A stretch of 64,000 nt of DNA from Metallosphaera cuprina Ar-4 (GTDB lineage Archaea > Thermoproteota > Thermoprotei_A > Sulfolobales > Sulfolobaceae), in NCBI RefSeq assembly GCF_000204925.1, contig NC_015435.1, positions 1,319,160 through 1,383,159 on the forward strand, read 5' to 3'. Numbering within the stretch: position 1 is the first letter of the stretch; every line of letters begins with the position of its first letter. Under the pieces are notes generated by a model. The model was not told the origin of the DNA and did no database searches. It saw only the letters and a list, made by a program, of their open reading frames with translations. The translations under genes and the position numbers were made by a program. Shown here in pieces: positions 33,830 to 43,158 of the stretch.

Positions 33830-34954
33830 TTGAGGATACAAATTAATGCGGGACTGGCTTTTGAAAGGTCTTCTGTGTTAAGGAACGTATCGATTTATAT
33901 AGAAGGATCAAAGGTAGTTTCTATCTCGAAATCAAGAGATGAGGAAGGATTTGAGGACGTAGAATTAGTTTTGGGAGGGAGAGAAAGGATAGTGTCTCCT
34001 GGGTTCGTCTCGACTCATACTCTACTTTCGCTCTATCCTTTCAGATACTCAATAGTTTCAGGCCATGAGAACGCTAATGACCTGATATCATCCATGACTC
34101 AAAACGACGTCTATCATCTCTCCCTTTTAGGGGCGTATCACCTTCTAAGGAGTGGAGTTACTACTGCGGTGACCGCAGATCCGTTTCCAGAGACCGTCGC
34201 GAGGGCCATGATGAAGGTAGGCATAAGGCCCATAATCTCTGTAAATGTAGGATGTAACTGGGGCCCTTCAGACTGGAAAAGGGAGTTTAATGTACTAAAT
34301 GAAAGATGGAAAGGAGGAGACACCAAGGTAATACTGAAGCTTTGTGATCCCGAGTATGCAGAGGAAGTTATTGCTCTCTCACAAGAAACTAAAGTTCCGG
34401 TTTTAGTGGATAGGATAGTAAACGTGACGAACAAGTTTCCTCCCACAGTAATAGCTATGGGTGGAGGATCTAGGTCAGATCTTTCCCTTATCAAGGATAG
34501 AAGGATGGGTCTATCTTTCCTTCCATCTGTAGAGGTCTGCAAATTCACTTTGGGATCCTACTCCCCATCCCTCTCTCTGGACCTTAGTTTAAGGTTTGAC
34601 CCTAGGATGGAAGTTGGGTACGCTGTCTCTAGGCTACTCCTCACGCCAGATCAAGCATTGAGAGCCATTTCGCTTTGGGGTTACGAGCAACTATCAATGA
34701 GGTATCCTCTTGAACTAGGATCCACACCGGACTTAGTTGTTTATCAAGTTAATGAGCCTCCTTATTTTCCACTAGATTTCTCGTCACCTTATGAGACCCT
34801 CATATTCTCCACAGGAATTCCTGAGACGGTTATCGTAGGCGGGGAACCTGTGTTAGACGGAGGCTCTCCTCTGAACGTAGGGATGAAAGATATAGAGGAA
34901 GCTCAGGAGATCATAGATGAGTTCAGAAAGACCAAGTCTTTGGAAAAGGGTTGA
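33830..34954 (+). CDS. Degenerate amidohydrolase-superfamily protein, 374 aa
   Basis: Overall layout matches cyclic amidohydrolases: a small N-terminal beta domain, IVSPGFVSTHTLLSLYPF where the metal-binding HxH should be, then LRSGVTTAVTADPF, and a C-terminal LTPDQALRAISLWGYEQL ... STPDLVVYQV segment. Only one His (His63) of the HxH pair remains and the usual downstream metal His/Asp motifs are missing, so catalytic activity is doubtful or uses different chemistry. TTG start, with a TATA-like AAATTTATATAAG at 33781-33793. The 3' end overlaps the methyltransferase gene by 38 bases. Confidence 0.65.
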   Translation: MRIQINAGLAFERSSVLRNVSIYIEGSKVVSISKSRDEEGFEDVELVLGGRERIVSPGFVSTHTLLSLYPFRYSIVSGHENANDLISSMTQNDVYHLSLLGAYHLLRSGVTTAVTADPFPETVARAMMKVGIRPIISVNVGCNWGPSDWKREFNVLNERWKGGDTKVILKLCDPEYAEEVIALSQETKVPVLVDRIVNVTNKFPPTVIAMGGGSRSDLSLIKDRRMGLSFLPSVEVCKFTLGSYSPSLSLDLSLRFDPRMEVGYAVSRLLLTPDQALRAISLWGYEQLSMRYPLELGSTPDLVVYQVNEPPYFPLDFSSPYETLIFSTGIPETVIVGGEPVLDGGSPLNVGMKDIEEAQEIIDEFRKTKSLEKG

Positions 34955-35690
34955 AATAGTAGGCGACATAGCTATAATACCGGTCCCATTTGAGTACGAT
35001 CTCCAAGAGTTAAAAGTGTATGCCGAAGAAGTCATGAGTAAAACTAAAACTAGTGCGGTTTGGGGAAGGAAGAGGGACGTATCAGGACGGTATAGGTTAC
35101 CAACTTATTTACATCTGGCTGGAGAATCTAGGAGCGACACCCTTTACAAGGAGCACGGTTGCACCTTTTACCTTGATCTAAGGAAGGTCTTCTTTTCTGA
35201 AAAATTGAGTTATGAACATAGGAGAATAGCAGAAAAAGTGAGGCCAGGTGAGAAGGTTATCAACATGTTTTCTGGTTTTGGGGCCATCTCGATACTAGCC
35301 TATAAGATGAGGAAGCCGAGCGTAGTTTACTCCATTGACATTAATCCTTTCGCATATTATTTCATGATGGTTAACGTTGAGTTGAATAAGGCTTATGGCG
35401 TAATACCAATGTACGGTGACGCTTTCAAAAGGATGGAAGAACTTGAGGAAGCAGACAGAGTCATATCTCCTCTTCCCGAAAGAGACGAGGAAGCTTATCT
35501 GAGCGCTATGAAAAGACTCAAGGAGGGCGGACATTTACACTTGTTTGTGGAGGTTGAAGTTGAGAGGGGAGAGGATCCGGTAAGGAAGGCTATGGATAGG
35601 TTTCCCGGAGCACTAGAAGGCAGGATAGTTAGAAGTACAAACCCCGGTAAGTATCACGTCATTTTAGATATAAAGAAGAGATCACATTAA
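34917..35690 (+). CDS. Trm5/TYW2-like tRNA methyltransferase-family protein, 257 aa
   Basis: Class I methyltransferase of the Trm5/Taw22 group acting around tRNA position 37. LWKRVEIVGDIAIIPVP is the D1-like strand, TFYLDLRKVFFSEKLSYEHRRIAEKV the segment before the SAM site, NMFSGFGAISI the SAM loop near residue 120, and SIDINPFA follows. The catalytic NPP-type motif appears as SPLPERDEEA, so the exact product (m1G37 versus a wyosine-type alkylation) is uncertain. The D1 domain is short. It overlaps the preceding gene. Confidence 0.75.
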   Translation: MSSERPSLWKRVEIVGDIAIIPVPFEYDLQELKVYAEEVMSKTKTSAVWGRKRDVSGRYRLPTYLHLAGESRSDTLYKEHGCTFYLDLRKVFFSEKLSYEHRRIAEKVRPGEKVINMFSGFGAISILAYKMRKPSVVYSIDINPFAYYFMMVNVELNKAYGVIPMYGDAFKRMEELEEADRVISPLPERDEEAYLSAMKRLKEGGHLHLFVEVEVERGEDPVRKAMDRFPGALEGRIVRSTNPGKYHVILDIKKRSH

Positions 35691-35915
35691 ACTTTTTAGC
35701 CAGGTCCCTGCGTATAGGGAGGCGTTCCTGAACTCCGTGAAGAGACCCCTAGCCTTGATCTCCCCCATTAGACTTACCTCAACAACATAAACGAATTCGT
35801 TTCCCCTTCTTCTCCTATAGAACACGATTTCATAGTTGCCTAAACTAACCTTTCGTCTTTGTATTATTAAGACTCCAAGGTTCATTAATTCTAACTCTTC
35901 CGTTCCTATACCCAT
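35682..35915 (-). CDS. Small basic beta-rich protein, 77 aa, unknown
   Basis: A short frame with alternating strands (LGVLIIQRRKVSLGNYEIVFYRRRRG, FVYVVEVSL) and a C-terminal AGTWLKSL helix. It ends convergently over the Trm5-like gene by 9 bases. Composition is protein-like, but I recognise no family and no promoter element stands out. Confidence 0.45.
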   Translation of the reverse strand: MGIGTEELELMNLGVLIIQRRKVSLGNYEIVFYRRRRGNEFVYVVEVSLMGEIKARGLFTEFRNASLYAGTWLKSLM

Positions 35916-36001
35916 AGTTCTATATTTCCGACGCTATGATAAAACCTGGTATGTCTATTTAACGCTTTTATTTTAGCTACGACAGTTATCCGCAGATAGA
36001 T

Positions 36002-37288
36002 TTGTCCAAGACGGATCTTATTGAAACCTTAAAGTCTGGTAGAGTAGATTACGTCAGAGTCGAGTTCATAGATGTACTAGGTCACGTTAGAGGAAGATCT
36101 CTAAGGAGAGCTGAGTTTGAGAGAATAATGACCCAGGACCTAGGTGTACCGTATGCAGAATCGTTAGTGTTATTAGATTTTCAAGATAGGCCACTCAAAT
36201 CTCGTTATGAGGACATTATTGCAATACCTGATCCACAGTCGTTCGTGATAATACCCTACCTAGAGAGGACAGCTAGGGTTCTCTCCTTTTTATCGTTACC
36301 TGATGGGACTCCATTAAAGTACTGTACAAGGACTCTCTTACAAAAGGCCAACAGTAAACTTGAGGAGCACGGATACAAGCTTGAGATATCATTTGAACCC
36401 ACTTTTTATCTTTTAAAGAATAACGACGGTTACTTAGAACCCTCTGATGCAGGTAAGGCTTTCTCTCCAGAAGGTTTAATGGATCAGCAATCTTTCCTTA
36501 GGGATGTCATAAAGTATCTTGAGCTTGTCGGCGTTCAAGTGGAAATGATAAACAAACATTACGGCCCCGGACAATACGAGATAACGTTCTCCCCTGCCGA
36601 CGTTATGGTCTCTTCAGACTACCTTATCACAGCTAGGGAAATCATAAGGGACGTAGCGAAGTTATACAACAAGATTGCGACTTTCATGCCCAAGCCTTTT
36701 TCCAACACTCCTGCAAGTAGTATGGACATATACGTAACTCTTAAGAAGACAGACGGTTCAGACGCTACGCTAGATCCTAACGATCCAAAGGGAATCGGAT
36801 TAAGTAAAGCCACTTATTCGTTCTTTGGAGGAATATTAGAGCACCTTAAGAGCATCTTGGCTATTGCCTCCCCAACTATAAATTCTTACAAGAGGTTTCA
36901 AGAGATAATAACTCCTAGTTTAGGAGGGATGGGATTTGAGAGACACTTCTTGCTTAGAATACCCAGTAACGTAAAGGAGAGCAGATCCATAGAGCTTAGG
37001 CTCGCAGATCCTCTTACTAACTCTTACCTGCTCCTTTCGGCAATAATATTTGCAGGTATAGAAGGGTTGGAAAAGAACCTAGACACTGACGTTAATAATG
37101 AGATGACCACTCCTCCTAGGGATATCAGGGAGGCTCTAGGTTTCCTTGAGAGAGACTCTTCATTGAAGTACTCGCTCGGAGAGGACTTGGTGAGAGCGTT
37201 TTTAGACCTCAAGTCTAAAGAGATAGAGGACTACGAATCCTTTGTGACAGATTGGGAAAGGGAAGCATACCTGAAGGCTGGATGGTAA
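36002..37288 (+). CDS. Glutamine-synthetase-like protein with altered active site, 428 aa
   Basis: GS-fold enzyme of the GlnA-like group. Recognisable blocks are the N-terminal beta-grasp ([17 protein letters not shown]), [10 protein letters not shown] near 130, [12 protein letters not shown] near 187, [10 protein letters not shown] and [28 protein letters not shown]. In true GS the GxGMHVHxS loop carries a conserved substrate-binding His; here it reads [10 protein letters not shown] (238-247), and one acidic residue of the metal pair is changed. It therefore probably acts on another amine or is regulatory. Start TTG. The stop overlaps the ATG of the alcohol dehydrogenase (TAATG). Confidence 0.78.
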   Translation: MSKTDLIETLKSGRVDYVRVEFIDVLGHVRGRSLRRAEFERIMTQDLGVPYAESLVLLDFQDRPLKSRYEDIIAIPDPQSFVIIPYLERTARVLSFLSLPDGTPLKYCTRTLLQKANSKLEEHGYKLEISFEPTFYLLKNNDGYLEPSDAGKAFSPEGLMDQQSFLRDVIKYLELVGVQVEMINKHYGPGQYEITFSPADVMVSSDYLITAREIIRDVAKLYNKIATFMPKPFSNTPASSMDIYVTLKKTDGSDATLDPNDPKGIGLSKATYSFFGGILEHLKSILAIASPTINSYKRFQEIITPSLGGMGFERHFLLRIPSNVKESRSIELRLADPLTNSYLLLSAIIFAGIEGLEKNLDTDVNNEMTTPPRDIREALGFLERDSSLKYSLGEDLVRAFLDLKSKEIEDYESFVTDWEREAYLKAGW

Positions 37289-38250
37289 TGCTAGCCGCTG
37301 TACTGAGAAAGTTCGGAGGACCATTGTCACTGGAGGAAGTCTCAAGCCCATTAAACCCAGTAAAAGTTGGTGCTACTGGGCTGTGCCATGGGGATCTTCA
37401 CATTATTATGGGTGAATGGACATGGGATTTGAGTTTAAAGTTACCTTTAGTTCTAGGACATGAGATATCCGTAGTTAATGAGGATAAAACTTACTTGGTA
37501 TATAACGCAAGAGGATGTGGACTTTGTAAACAGTGTAGAAGGGGAGAGAATCAATTTTGTGAAAAACTGAACGTATTGGGAGTAAATATGAACGGAGGTT
37601 TTGCAGAGTACGTAGACGTTACAGGTTTCCCATTGGTACCGGTAAAAGGGAATCCTATTGATGCGACACCACTTGCTGACGCTGGAGTTACAGCAATGAA
37701 CTCTGTTGATGGTATAGAACAGGGAAGCAAAGTAGCCGTTTTAGGGACTGGGGAGGTAGCTATGATTTCAATCCAACTACTTAGGAACGAAGGGGCTGAA
37801 GTTTGGGTTGTTGGCAGGAATCAAGCTAAGCTAAGGAAGGCAAAGGAGTTAGGTGCCGACGAGATAGTCTACACCGGTGGTGAATACTCAACAGATCTAT
37901 CCGCATTTGCCACCTCTAACAAATTCGACGTTATCATAGATTACGTAGGAAGTCAGTACACTCTCAGAGATCTGCCTTGGTTGCTTAGGAGAACGGGTGA
38001 GTTAAGGGTGGTCGGAGAGTTCGGAGGCGAATTAACCCTACCCGAACAACTCCTCGTCTTGAGGGGATTAAAGGTGAGAGGTATACTTTACGGAAGTTTA
38101 GAACAGATGAAGCGTGTGGTTAGGCTATACGAAACGGGCAAATTGAAGACTCTAGCCTTGCCTTACTCAATTAAGGAGATAAACAGTGCAATTATAGATC
38201 TCATTCAAGGTAGGGTAATAGGCAGACCCGTCATATATCCAGGTTCCTAA
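37288..38250 (+). CDS. Zinc-dependent medium-chain alcohol dehydrogenase, 320 aa
   Basis: MDR-family dehydrogenase. Catalytic zinc ligands are Cys33 (GLCHGDLH) and His58-Glu59. Structural zinc cysteines are 77, 80, 83 and 91 (CGLCKQCRRGENQFC). The NAD(P) fold is VAVLGTGEVAMISIQLL. The start is taken as ATG 37288 ([11 protein letters not shown]) because it matches the family N-terminus and overlaps the stop of the GS-like gene (TAATG); ATG 37282 is two codons earlier. The coenzyme loop VVGRNQAK suggests NADPH could be used. Coupled to the GS-like gene. Confidence 0.9.
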   Translation: MLAAVLRKFGGPLSLEEVSSPLNPVKVGATGLCHGDLHIIMGEWTWDLSLKLPLVLGHEISVVNEDKTYLVYNARGCGLCKQCRRGENQFCEKLNVLGVNMNGGFAEYVDVTGFPLVPVKGNPIDATPLADAGVTAMNSVDGIEQGSKVAVLGTGEVAMISIQLLRNEGAEVWVVGRNQAKLRKAKELGADEIVYTGGEYSTDLSAFATSNKFDVIIDYVGSQYTLRDLPWLLRRTGELRVVGEFGGELTLPEQLLVLRGLKVRGILYGSLEQMKRVVRLYETGKLKTLALPYSIKEINSAIIDLIQGRVIGRPVIYPGS

Positions 38251-39241
38251 TTTTTAGTCTGAAGGGCGAGTGACCCTGAAGGTCTACGTTCACTCTAACG
38301 AACCTCTTCACTACCTCAAGGTTTGTCCTTGCGTGAAGCGTAAAACTCGATCCTATGTAGTCTAAGTTAGTTAAAGACGAGAGAGTAATCAAAATGTCGC
38401 TCATATGCGAGTCTACAGCAGCTCCAGAGCTCAATTCTGAGATAAGGTCTTTAGCTGCATTTTCTCCTATCTTCTCAGCTGAAACGCCTCGCTCACCGAG
38501 CGAACTGGACCCAATCACCGAGTCTCCTCTTGCAGCTAGCACAATTCCGCTTCCTACGGTCCCTGTAGTTTCAGTGTCTTCTATGATTTTCGTTGGAACC
38601 TTTAGCTGATTTAAAATGCGCAACGTCCCTTGAATCTGCCTTTTAGCCACATGAGGTGGTAACGACGTCGAATGTGATATTCCTGCTATCTCCGATAGTT
38701 TACCAAATTCAGTAAGGTTTACCTCACTTATCTTGGCGTTAAAGAAAGAGAAAACGGCCTCTCCATCGCCTTTAGGAAAGTGTCCTCTTCTTACGAGTCC
38801 TATCTCTCCCTTAATTCCAGCCTTCTCTAAAATAGGGATCAGAATCAATCTGAGGTAATCTATAGGAGGTGAATGAGGAACGTCAGTTCCACCTCTGATC
38901 TTTAAGGTTATCTTTCTGTTAATCATAACGGGTAGAGCAGTGATGGCAACTAAGGATATGCTTCCTGCAGTTCCTATATCGATAGTGAAGTCCCCCTCCT
39001 TTATCTCTTCGGGTTCGAAAACTAAGACCGTCGAGTTCAACTCGTCTCCCTTCACCCTTGCAGAGCAGATCGCTTTCATTAGCTCAACGCTGCTCAGATG
39101 TTGAGGCTGTAGGCCCGGATTCTTCCTTTTGGCCCTAATGTTAGTGATTTTAAACCCCTTCCCAGTCAAGCAGGATAGGGCAAGAGACGTCCTCAGGATC
39201 TGTCCTCCGCCTTCACCGAAAGACCCATCTAGTTCTATCAT
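38231..39241 (-). CDS. rtcA: RNA 3'-terminal phosphate cyclase, 336 aa
   Basis: Converts RNA 3'-phosphates to 2',3'-cyclic phosphates with ATP. It begins [23 protein letters not shown], the classic N-terminus, and contains [10 protein letters not shown], the [11 protein letters not shown] loop, [11 protein letters not shown]-like [12 protein letters not shown] and DSHMSDILI, where the adenylated His is expected. An open frame extends 64 codons further upstream but is antisense to the neighbouring gene. The start at 39241 is supported by a TATA-like CTTTATTTT about 27 nt upstream. It converges on the alcohol dehydrogenase (20-base overlap). Confidence 0.95.
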   Translation of the reverse strand: MIELDGSFGEGGGQILRTSLALSCLTGKGFKITNIRAKRKNPGLQPQHLSSVELMKAICSARVKGDELNSTVLVFEPEEIKEGDFTIDIGTAGSISLVAITALPVMINRKITLKIRGGTDVPHSPPIDYLRLILIPILEKAGIKGEIGLVRRGHFPKGDGEAVFSFFNAKISEVNLTEFGKLSEIAGISHSTSLPPHVAKRQIQGTLRILNQLKVPTKIIEDTETTGTVGSGIVLAARGDSVIGSSSLGERGVSAEKIGENAAKDLISELSSGAAVDSHMSDILITLSSLTNLDYIGSSFTLHARTNLEVVKRFVRVNVDLQGHSPFRLKIRNLDI

Positions 39242-39254
39242 GTAATAAGTGTCA

Positions 39255-39692
39255 ATGAAAGTGAAAATAAAGTCGGTAGTTAACCCGATAGGATGGGAAA
39301 GGTTAGTTGTGATTCCTCTGACCTCTAGTGGAAAGTACGTTCTAGGTCTGAACTTCTTTGAAGACGTGGAGGGAGGGAGGCAAGGTAGGTTCGTGGTTGT
39401 TATCGATAAATTTGATGAACTAAACGATATCAAACTAGTTGAAGGCGAAAAGGCCCTAGTGGAGGCAGCAGAGGTAAGACATGATTACAATAAGATATCT
39501 AAAGTCTTAAGGATTGAGAAGTTCAGACTATCTTCCTTTATACCATTATTCTTTAACGTTTCTGTCAAATCGCAAATAGAGGGAGAGGATAGAGGGATTA
39601 TGGGCTATTTAAATTACATCAACAAATTTGGTATTCCAGATTTAAAAGATATACGAAATTTAATTCAGTTATCAGTGGAGGAAATCCTCTAA
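39255..39692 (+). CDS. Unknown protein divergent from rtcA, 145 aa
   Basis: Starts MKVKIKSVVNPIGWERLVVIPL and is beta-rich in the first half, with a PIGWERLVVIPL strand pair and GRFVVVIDKF. A charged helix and a C-terminal SVEEIL helix follow. It starts only 13 bases from the divergent rtcA start, and its first codons contain the rtcA TATA box. The 3' end overlaps the polymerase gene by 21 bases antisense. No family recognised. Confidence 0.6.
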   Translation: MKVKIKSVVNPIGWERLVVIPLTSSGKYVLGLNFFEDVEGGRQGRFVVVIDKFDELNDIKLVEGEKALVEAAEVRHDYNKISKVLRIEKFRLSSFIPLFFNVSVKSQIEGEDRGIMGYLNYINKFGIPDLKDIRNLIQLSVEEIL

Positions 39693-40718
39693 GGTTGAGG
39701 ACCTCGATATCTTACCTAGCCTGACTCCAATCCTTCTGATTTTCCTTCTGTCCGATTCAATGATCTTCTTGAGCAGCTCGATTGAAACTACATTTGCGTA
39801 TTCCCTCGTGAGGGCGAACTTGTAGCTCTTTCCCTTACTTACTATGTCAAGGTCCTCCATTATAGCGACAACGTATATTTCCATTGGTAAGCCGTTTATT
39901 TTACTGAACGCTTCGTCAACAGCTCTCTTGATAAACGGGAGTATGACGTTTATATCTCTAGTATTTTCGGTTAAAGTGACATATCTACCTCGGTGTGACA
40001 CTTGCCTAGGCTTTACCTGTTCGTTATAAGTATTAAAGGCTAGGCTCATCAAGTAGGAGGCCCTGCTTCTGCCGACAAGTTTAGCCAGATCTTCTATCCT
40101 TAACTCTCTCACATCCCTTAACGTCTTTATTCCTCTCTCTTTGAGGATCTCCTCAGTCTTCTTACCTACACCTGGTACCTCTGAGATCTCTATCTCATCG
40201 ATGAATTTCGTCACGTTATCAACTACACCTAGCCCATCTGGCTTGTTCCTTTCAGCGACAATCTTAGCTAATACTTTGTTTGGACCTACACCTATCGTCA
40301 CTCTTAGCCCTTCTTTTCTAAGTATGTCTTCTTTCAATCTCTTGGCAAGATCCATTGCCTCAAGTAAGTTCCTTGCCTTCCTACTTACGTCAACGTATGC
40401 CTCATCTATGCTAGCTATTTCCATCGAGTCGCCATAAGTCGACACAATGCTCATGACCCTATCTGAGATCTCCTTATAAAGATCCTTTCTCATGGGAACG
40501 AAAATGACATCCTTTCCTATTTCCTTAGCCTTCACTATAGCCATCCCAGCCTTAATTCCTAGTCTTCTCGCCATATAGTTGGAAGTAGCTATGGCTCCAC
40601 TATCTTTAGTTCTACCCGAGTAAACGCAGACTGCTACTGGCTTTCCTTTAAGGGAAGGGTTTAGTAGTTCTTCCACTTGTGCAAAGAAATAGTCTATGTC
40701 CACAAATAATACAATCAT
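39672..40718 (-). CDS. dbh: Y-family translesion DNA polymerase Dbh/Dpo4, 348 aa
   Basis: Lesion-bypass polymerase. Catalytic carboxylates are Asp7 (VDIDYFFAQVEE) and the SIDEAY pair near 105. YSGRTKDSGAIATSNYMARRLGIKAGM is the finger signature, VPGVGKKTEEIL is the thumb HhH, and RGRYVTLTENTRD belongs to the little-finger domain. The C-terminus STLEDFLH resembles a PCNA-binding motif. ATG 40718 overlaps the stop of the PfkB kinase gene (ATGA) and matches Dbh N-termini. Full length for the family. Confidence 0.96.
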   Translation of the reverse strand: MIVLFVDIDYFFAQVEELLNPSLKGKPVAVCVYSGRTKDSGAIATSNYMARRLGIKAGMAIVKAKEIGKDVIFVPMRKDLYKEISDRVMSIVSTYGDSMEIASIDEAYVDVSRKARNLLEAMDLAKRLKEDILRKEGLRVTIGVGPNKVLAKIVAERNKPDGLGVVDNVTKFIDEIEISEVPGVGKKTEEILKERGIKTLRDVRELRIEDLAKLVGRSRASYLMSLAFNTYNEQVKPRQVSHRGRYVTLTENTRDINVILPFIKRAVDEAFSKINGLPMEIYVVAIMEDLDIVSKGKSYKFALTREYANVVSIELLKKIIESDRRKIRRIGVRLGKISRSSTLEDFLH

Positions 40719-41569
40719 CTGCAAGTTATTTTTAGATCAATACTTTTTAGCTTTTCCATTATTTCGTGCAGAGTTGGTGAACTTACACCTCCCAGTCTCT
40801 CCACTTTTAATGCAGAAGCCGTTATAGCAAACTTCAAAGCTTCCTCTACGGACTCGTCCGTTGAGTACTTAACGTTGAACGCAGCATCGAAAACGTCACC
40901 TGCACCTGTCGTATCGAGCACGTTCACCTTAAGCCCTTCAGCTTGACATTCCACTCCATCACCATAGACTAGCGCTCCCTTAGAGCCCCTTTTTATAACT
41001 ACCAGCTTGGCGTTGATCCTAGAACCGAGTTTCTGATACTCAGCATAATTGGAGTAAATAATGTCCACCCTTTCGCCTGAGTAGTCAGACGCGTAAGGGC
41101 CCGGATCGTAGCTGACCAGCCTAGCGCTCTCGTCATAAATCACTGAAGTCGGTGGAATCGAAGCGAAATGAATCACGTCAAACATACCCCTCATTTTGAT
41201 GACGTCTTCTGCAGTTGGTAGTAGGGTTCGAATAGTTTTCCTTATCATTGAAATCTTACCTTCTTCCCTCAAGAAAATTAATGTCATGTTAGGCTCACTT
41301 TCAACTTCCTCCACGTAATCTAATCCAACCCCTTCCTCTGCCAACTGAGACATGAGACTCTTTACTACTGAGGATCTCCCTATCTTTGAAAGTATCTTGG
41401 AACCATGTCCTAGTCTGCGTACGCTAAGTGCATAATTTGTGGCCGCTCCTCCAGGGAATATTCCCATAACGTCTGTGTAAACAGGGCTATCTGGTTCAGG
41501 TATTTTATCAGCCTTAACTATCACGTCTATGTTCAACTTACCTACTGATAAATGAACCGGTACGTTCAG
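40715..41569 (-). CDS. PfkB-family sugar/nucleoside kinase, 284 aa, predicted CTG start
   Basis: Ribokinase-fold kinase. The N-terminal LSVGKLNIDVIVKADKIPEPDSPVY strand with the conserved Asn-x-Asp, the di-glycine switch PGGAATNYALSV and the catalytic DTTGAGDVFDAAF near the C-terminus are all present. The first standard start in frame is TTG 41536, but that would delete the conserved SVGK strand. The frame is open to a CTG at 41569, preceded by a strong GAGGTGG ribosome-binding site with 7-nt spacing, so CTG is taken as the start. The sugar substrate is unknown. Confidence 0.85.
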   Translation of the reverse strand: MNVPVHLSVGKLNIDVIVKADKIPEPDSPVYTDVMGIFPGGAATNYALSVRRLGHGSKILSKIGRSSVVKSLMSQLAEEGVGLDYVEEVESEPNMTLIFLREEGKISMIRKTIRTLLPTAEDVIKMRGMFDVIHFASIPPTSVIYDESARLVSYDPGPYASDYSGERVDIIYSNYAEYQKLGSRINAKLVVIKRGSKGALVYGDGVECQAEGLKVNVLDTTGAGDVFDAAFNVKYSTDESVEEALKFAITASALKVERLGGVSSPTLHEIMEKLKSIDLKITCR

Positions 41570-41576
41570 TTAGCCG

Positions 41577-41583
41577 CCACCTC
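41577..41583 (-). promoter_or_regulatory. Strong ribosome-binding site fixing a CTG start
   Basis: On the minus strand GAGGTGG, complementary to the archaeal 16S 3' end, lies 7 nt before CTG 41569. It follows a nine-codon mini-frame (MMTPIKSEM, 41614-41585) in the leader. Confidence 0.65.
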
Positions 41584-41787
41584 TTCACATTTCTGACTTA
41601 ATTGGTGTCATCATGTATTAAGACTGTTCCTCCTCTCCTCTAGTTAATTAATGTTTAGCTGACTGGCGTATCAACCTTAATAACATAGGGCCGTCTCTAA
41701 ACACTTTGAATATCCTTCTCGTCTAGTTAAGAGATAAAAACCATAAATTGTAAAGTTAAATTCAAAAATACCTCTTCCCTCAAATTT

Positions 41788-43158
41788 ATGGGGTGTCCAA
41801 TGGCTGAGATCAAAGAGATTAAGAAGATTGGAAGTGAGAGGTCTAGTATTCACAGCCATATTACAGGCTTAGGGATAGATGAGAACGGAAAGGCTAAATA
41901 TAAGGCAGACGGACTCGTTGGACAAGTAGAGGCCAGAGAGGCAGCTTGGGTAGTAGTCCAGCTTATAAGGCAAGGCAAGATGGCAGGGAAGGGGATACTA
42001 CTAGTAGGCCCATCAGGCACTGGAAAGACCGCCTTAGCAGTAGGTATAGCTAAGGAATTAGGAGAGGACACTCCTTTCAACACCCTAAACGCATCTGAAA
42101 TTTACTCTGTAGACTTAAAGAAAACAGAGGTACTAACTCAGGCTCTGAGGAAATCTATTGGCGTAAGAGTGAGACAAAAGAGGATGGTATATGAGGGAGT
42201 GGTGAAAGAGATTAAAATGAAAATAGCTAGGAGTAAGATGAACCCTTACGTACAGATACCTAGGGAAGTTGAGATCAAACTAGGAACCAAGGATGAGGAA
42301 AGGAGTTTAACTGCAGGAGAGGCCATTGCAGAGCAGATAAGTAGACAAGGAGTACGTAAAGGAGATGTAATATGGATAGATGCAGAAACCGGAAACGTAG
42401 TTAAAGTTGGAAGGGCTAAAGGTTTCGAGGGCGTTAAAACTTATGATATAGAGTCAGGAAAACTGGTGGAGATACCTGCAGGGCCAGTGAAAAAGGAGAA
42501 GGAGCTAACCAACACGTTCACCTTATACGACTTAGATTTAACGATAGCTGCACAAAGCTTCTCTATAACTGCCTTGTTCTCAGCCTGGACTGAGAGGGAA
42601 GTGAACCAGGACATTAGAAAACAAGTGGACTCATACGTGAAAGACTTGATCAGCAAGGGAGTAGGCGAACTTATTCCAGGGGTGCTCTTCATAGACGACG
42701 CTCATATGCTAGATATCGAAACCTTCTCTTTCCTGACTAAAGCACTTGAGGCCGAGCTAGCACCAATCCTAGTCTTGGCAACTAATAGGGGAACGACAAA
42801 AATAAGGGGTACAGACGTTGAGGCCCCTCACGGCATGCCGCTGGACCTTCTTGACAGGTTGTTAATAATCACTACGAAACCTTACACCAGGGAGGAAAAC
42901 AGAGATATAATAGCGATAAGAGCTGAGGAGCTAGATATCGAATTGGATCCCCAGGCGTTAGAGGAGCTTACCAATCTATCAGTTGAGGATAGCCTTAGAT
43001 ATTCAATTCAGTTATTAGAGCCTTCTCAGGTGATAGCTAGAAAAGCGGGCCGAGGCGTAGTGAAAGCGGAGGATGTTAAGGAGGCGTCCAGGTTGTTCAG
43101 CGACTTAAGAAGAAGCGTTAAATATGTAAAGGAGAATGAAAGTCTATTTCTCAAGTGA
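41788..43158 (+). CDS. TIP49/RuvB-like AAA+ ATPase, 456 aa
   Basis: Archaeal homologue of eukaryotic RuvBL1/2, hexameric ATPases of chromatin-remodelling and RNP-assembly complexes. Walker A is GPSGTGKT (74-81). The OB-fold insertion domain II spans about 125-290. Walker B is FIDDAHMLD near 305, sensor I is ATNRG, and sensor II lies in [12 protein letters not shown]. The start may be ATG 41788 or the in-frame ATG at 41800. Single copy in the window, converging on a Nudix gene. Confidence 0.95.
   Translation: MGCPMAEIKEIKKIGSERSSIHSHITGLGIDENGKAKYKADGLVGQVEAREAAWVVVQLIRQGKMAGKGILLVGPSGTGKTALAVGIAKELGEDTPFNTLNASEIYSVDLKKTEVLTQALRKSIGVRVRQKRMVYEGVVKEIKMKIARSKMNPYVQIPREVEIKLGTKDEERSLTAGEAIAEQISRQGVRKGDVIWIDAETGNVVKVGRAKGFEGVKTYDIESGKLVEIPAGPVKKEKELTNTFTLYDLDLTIAAQSFSITALFSAWTEREVNQDIRKQVDSYVKDLISKGVGELIPGVLFIDDAHMLDIETFSFLTKALEAELAPILVLATNRGTTKIRGTDVEAPHGMPLDLLDRLLIITTKPYTREENRDIIAIRAEELDIELDPQALEELTNLSVEDSLRYSIQLLEPSQVIARKAGRGVVKAEDVKEASRLFSDLRRSVKYVKENESLFLK

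Noticed and set aside
39242-39433. 64-codon N-terminal extension of rtcA
   Set aside because: It is antisense to the neighbouring gene, and RtcA proteins begin at the internal [14 protein letters not shown].
41563-41618. C/D-box sRNA on the minus strand (perfect ATGATGA, GTGAAGA, CTGA with archaeal spacing)
   Set aside because: The same bases are better explained as the PfkB kinase leader: GAGGTGG is a ribosome-binding site and the CTGA box is the predicted CTG start. The D' box is also imperfect (CAGA).
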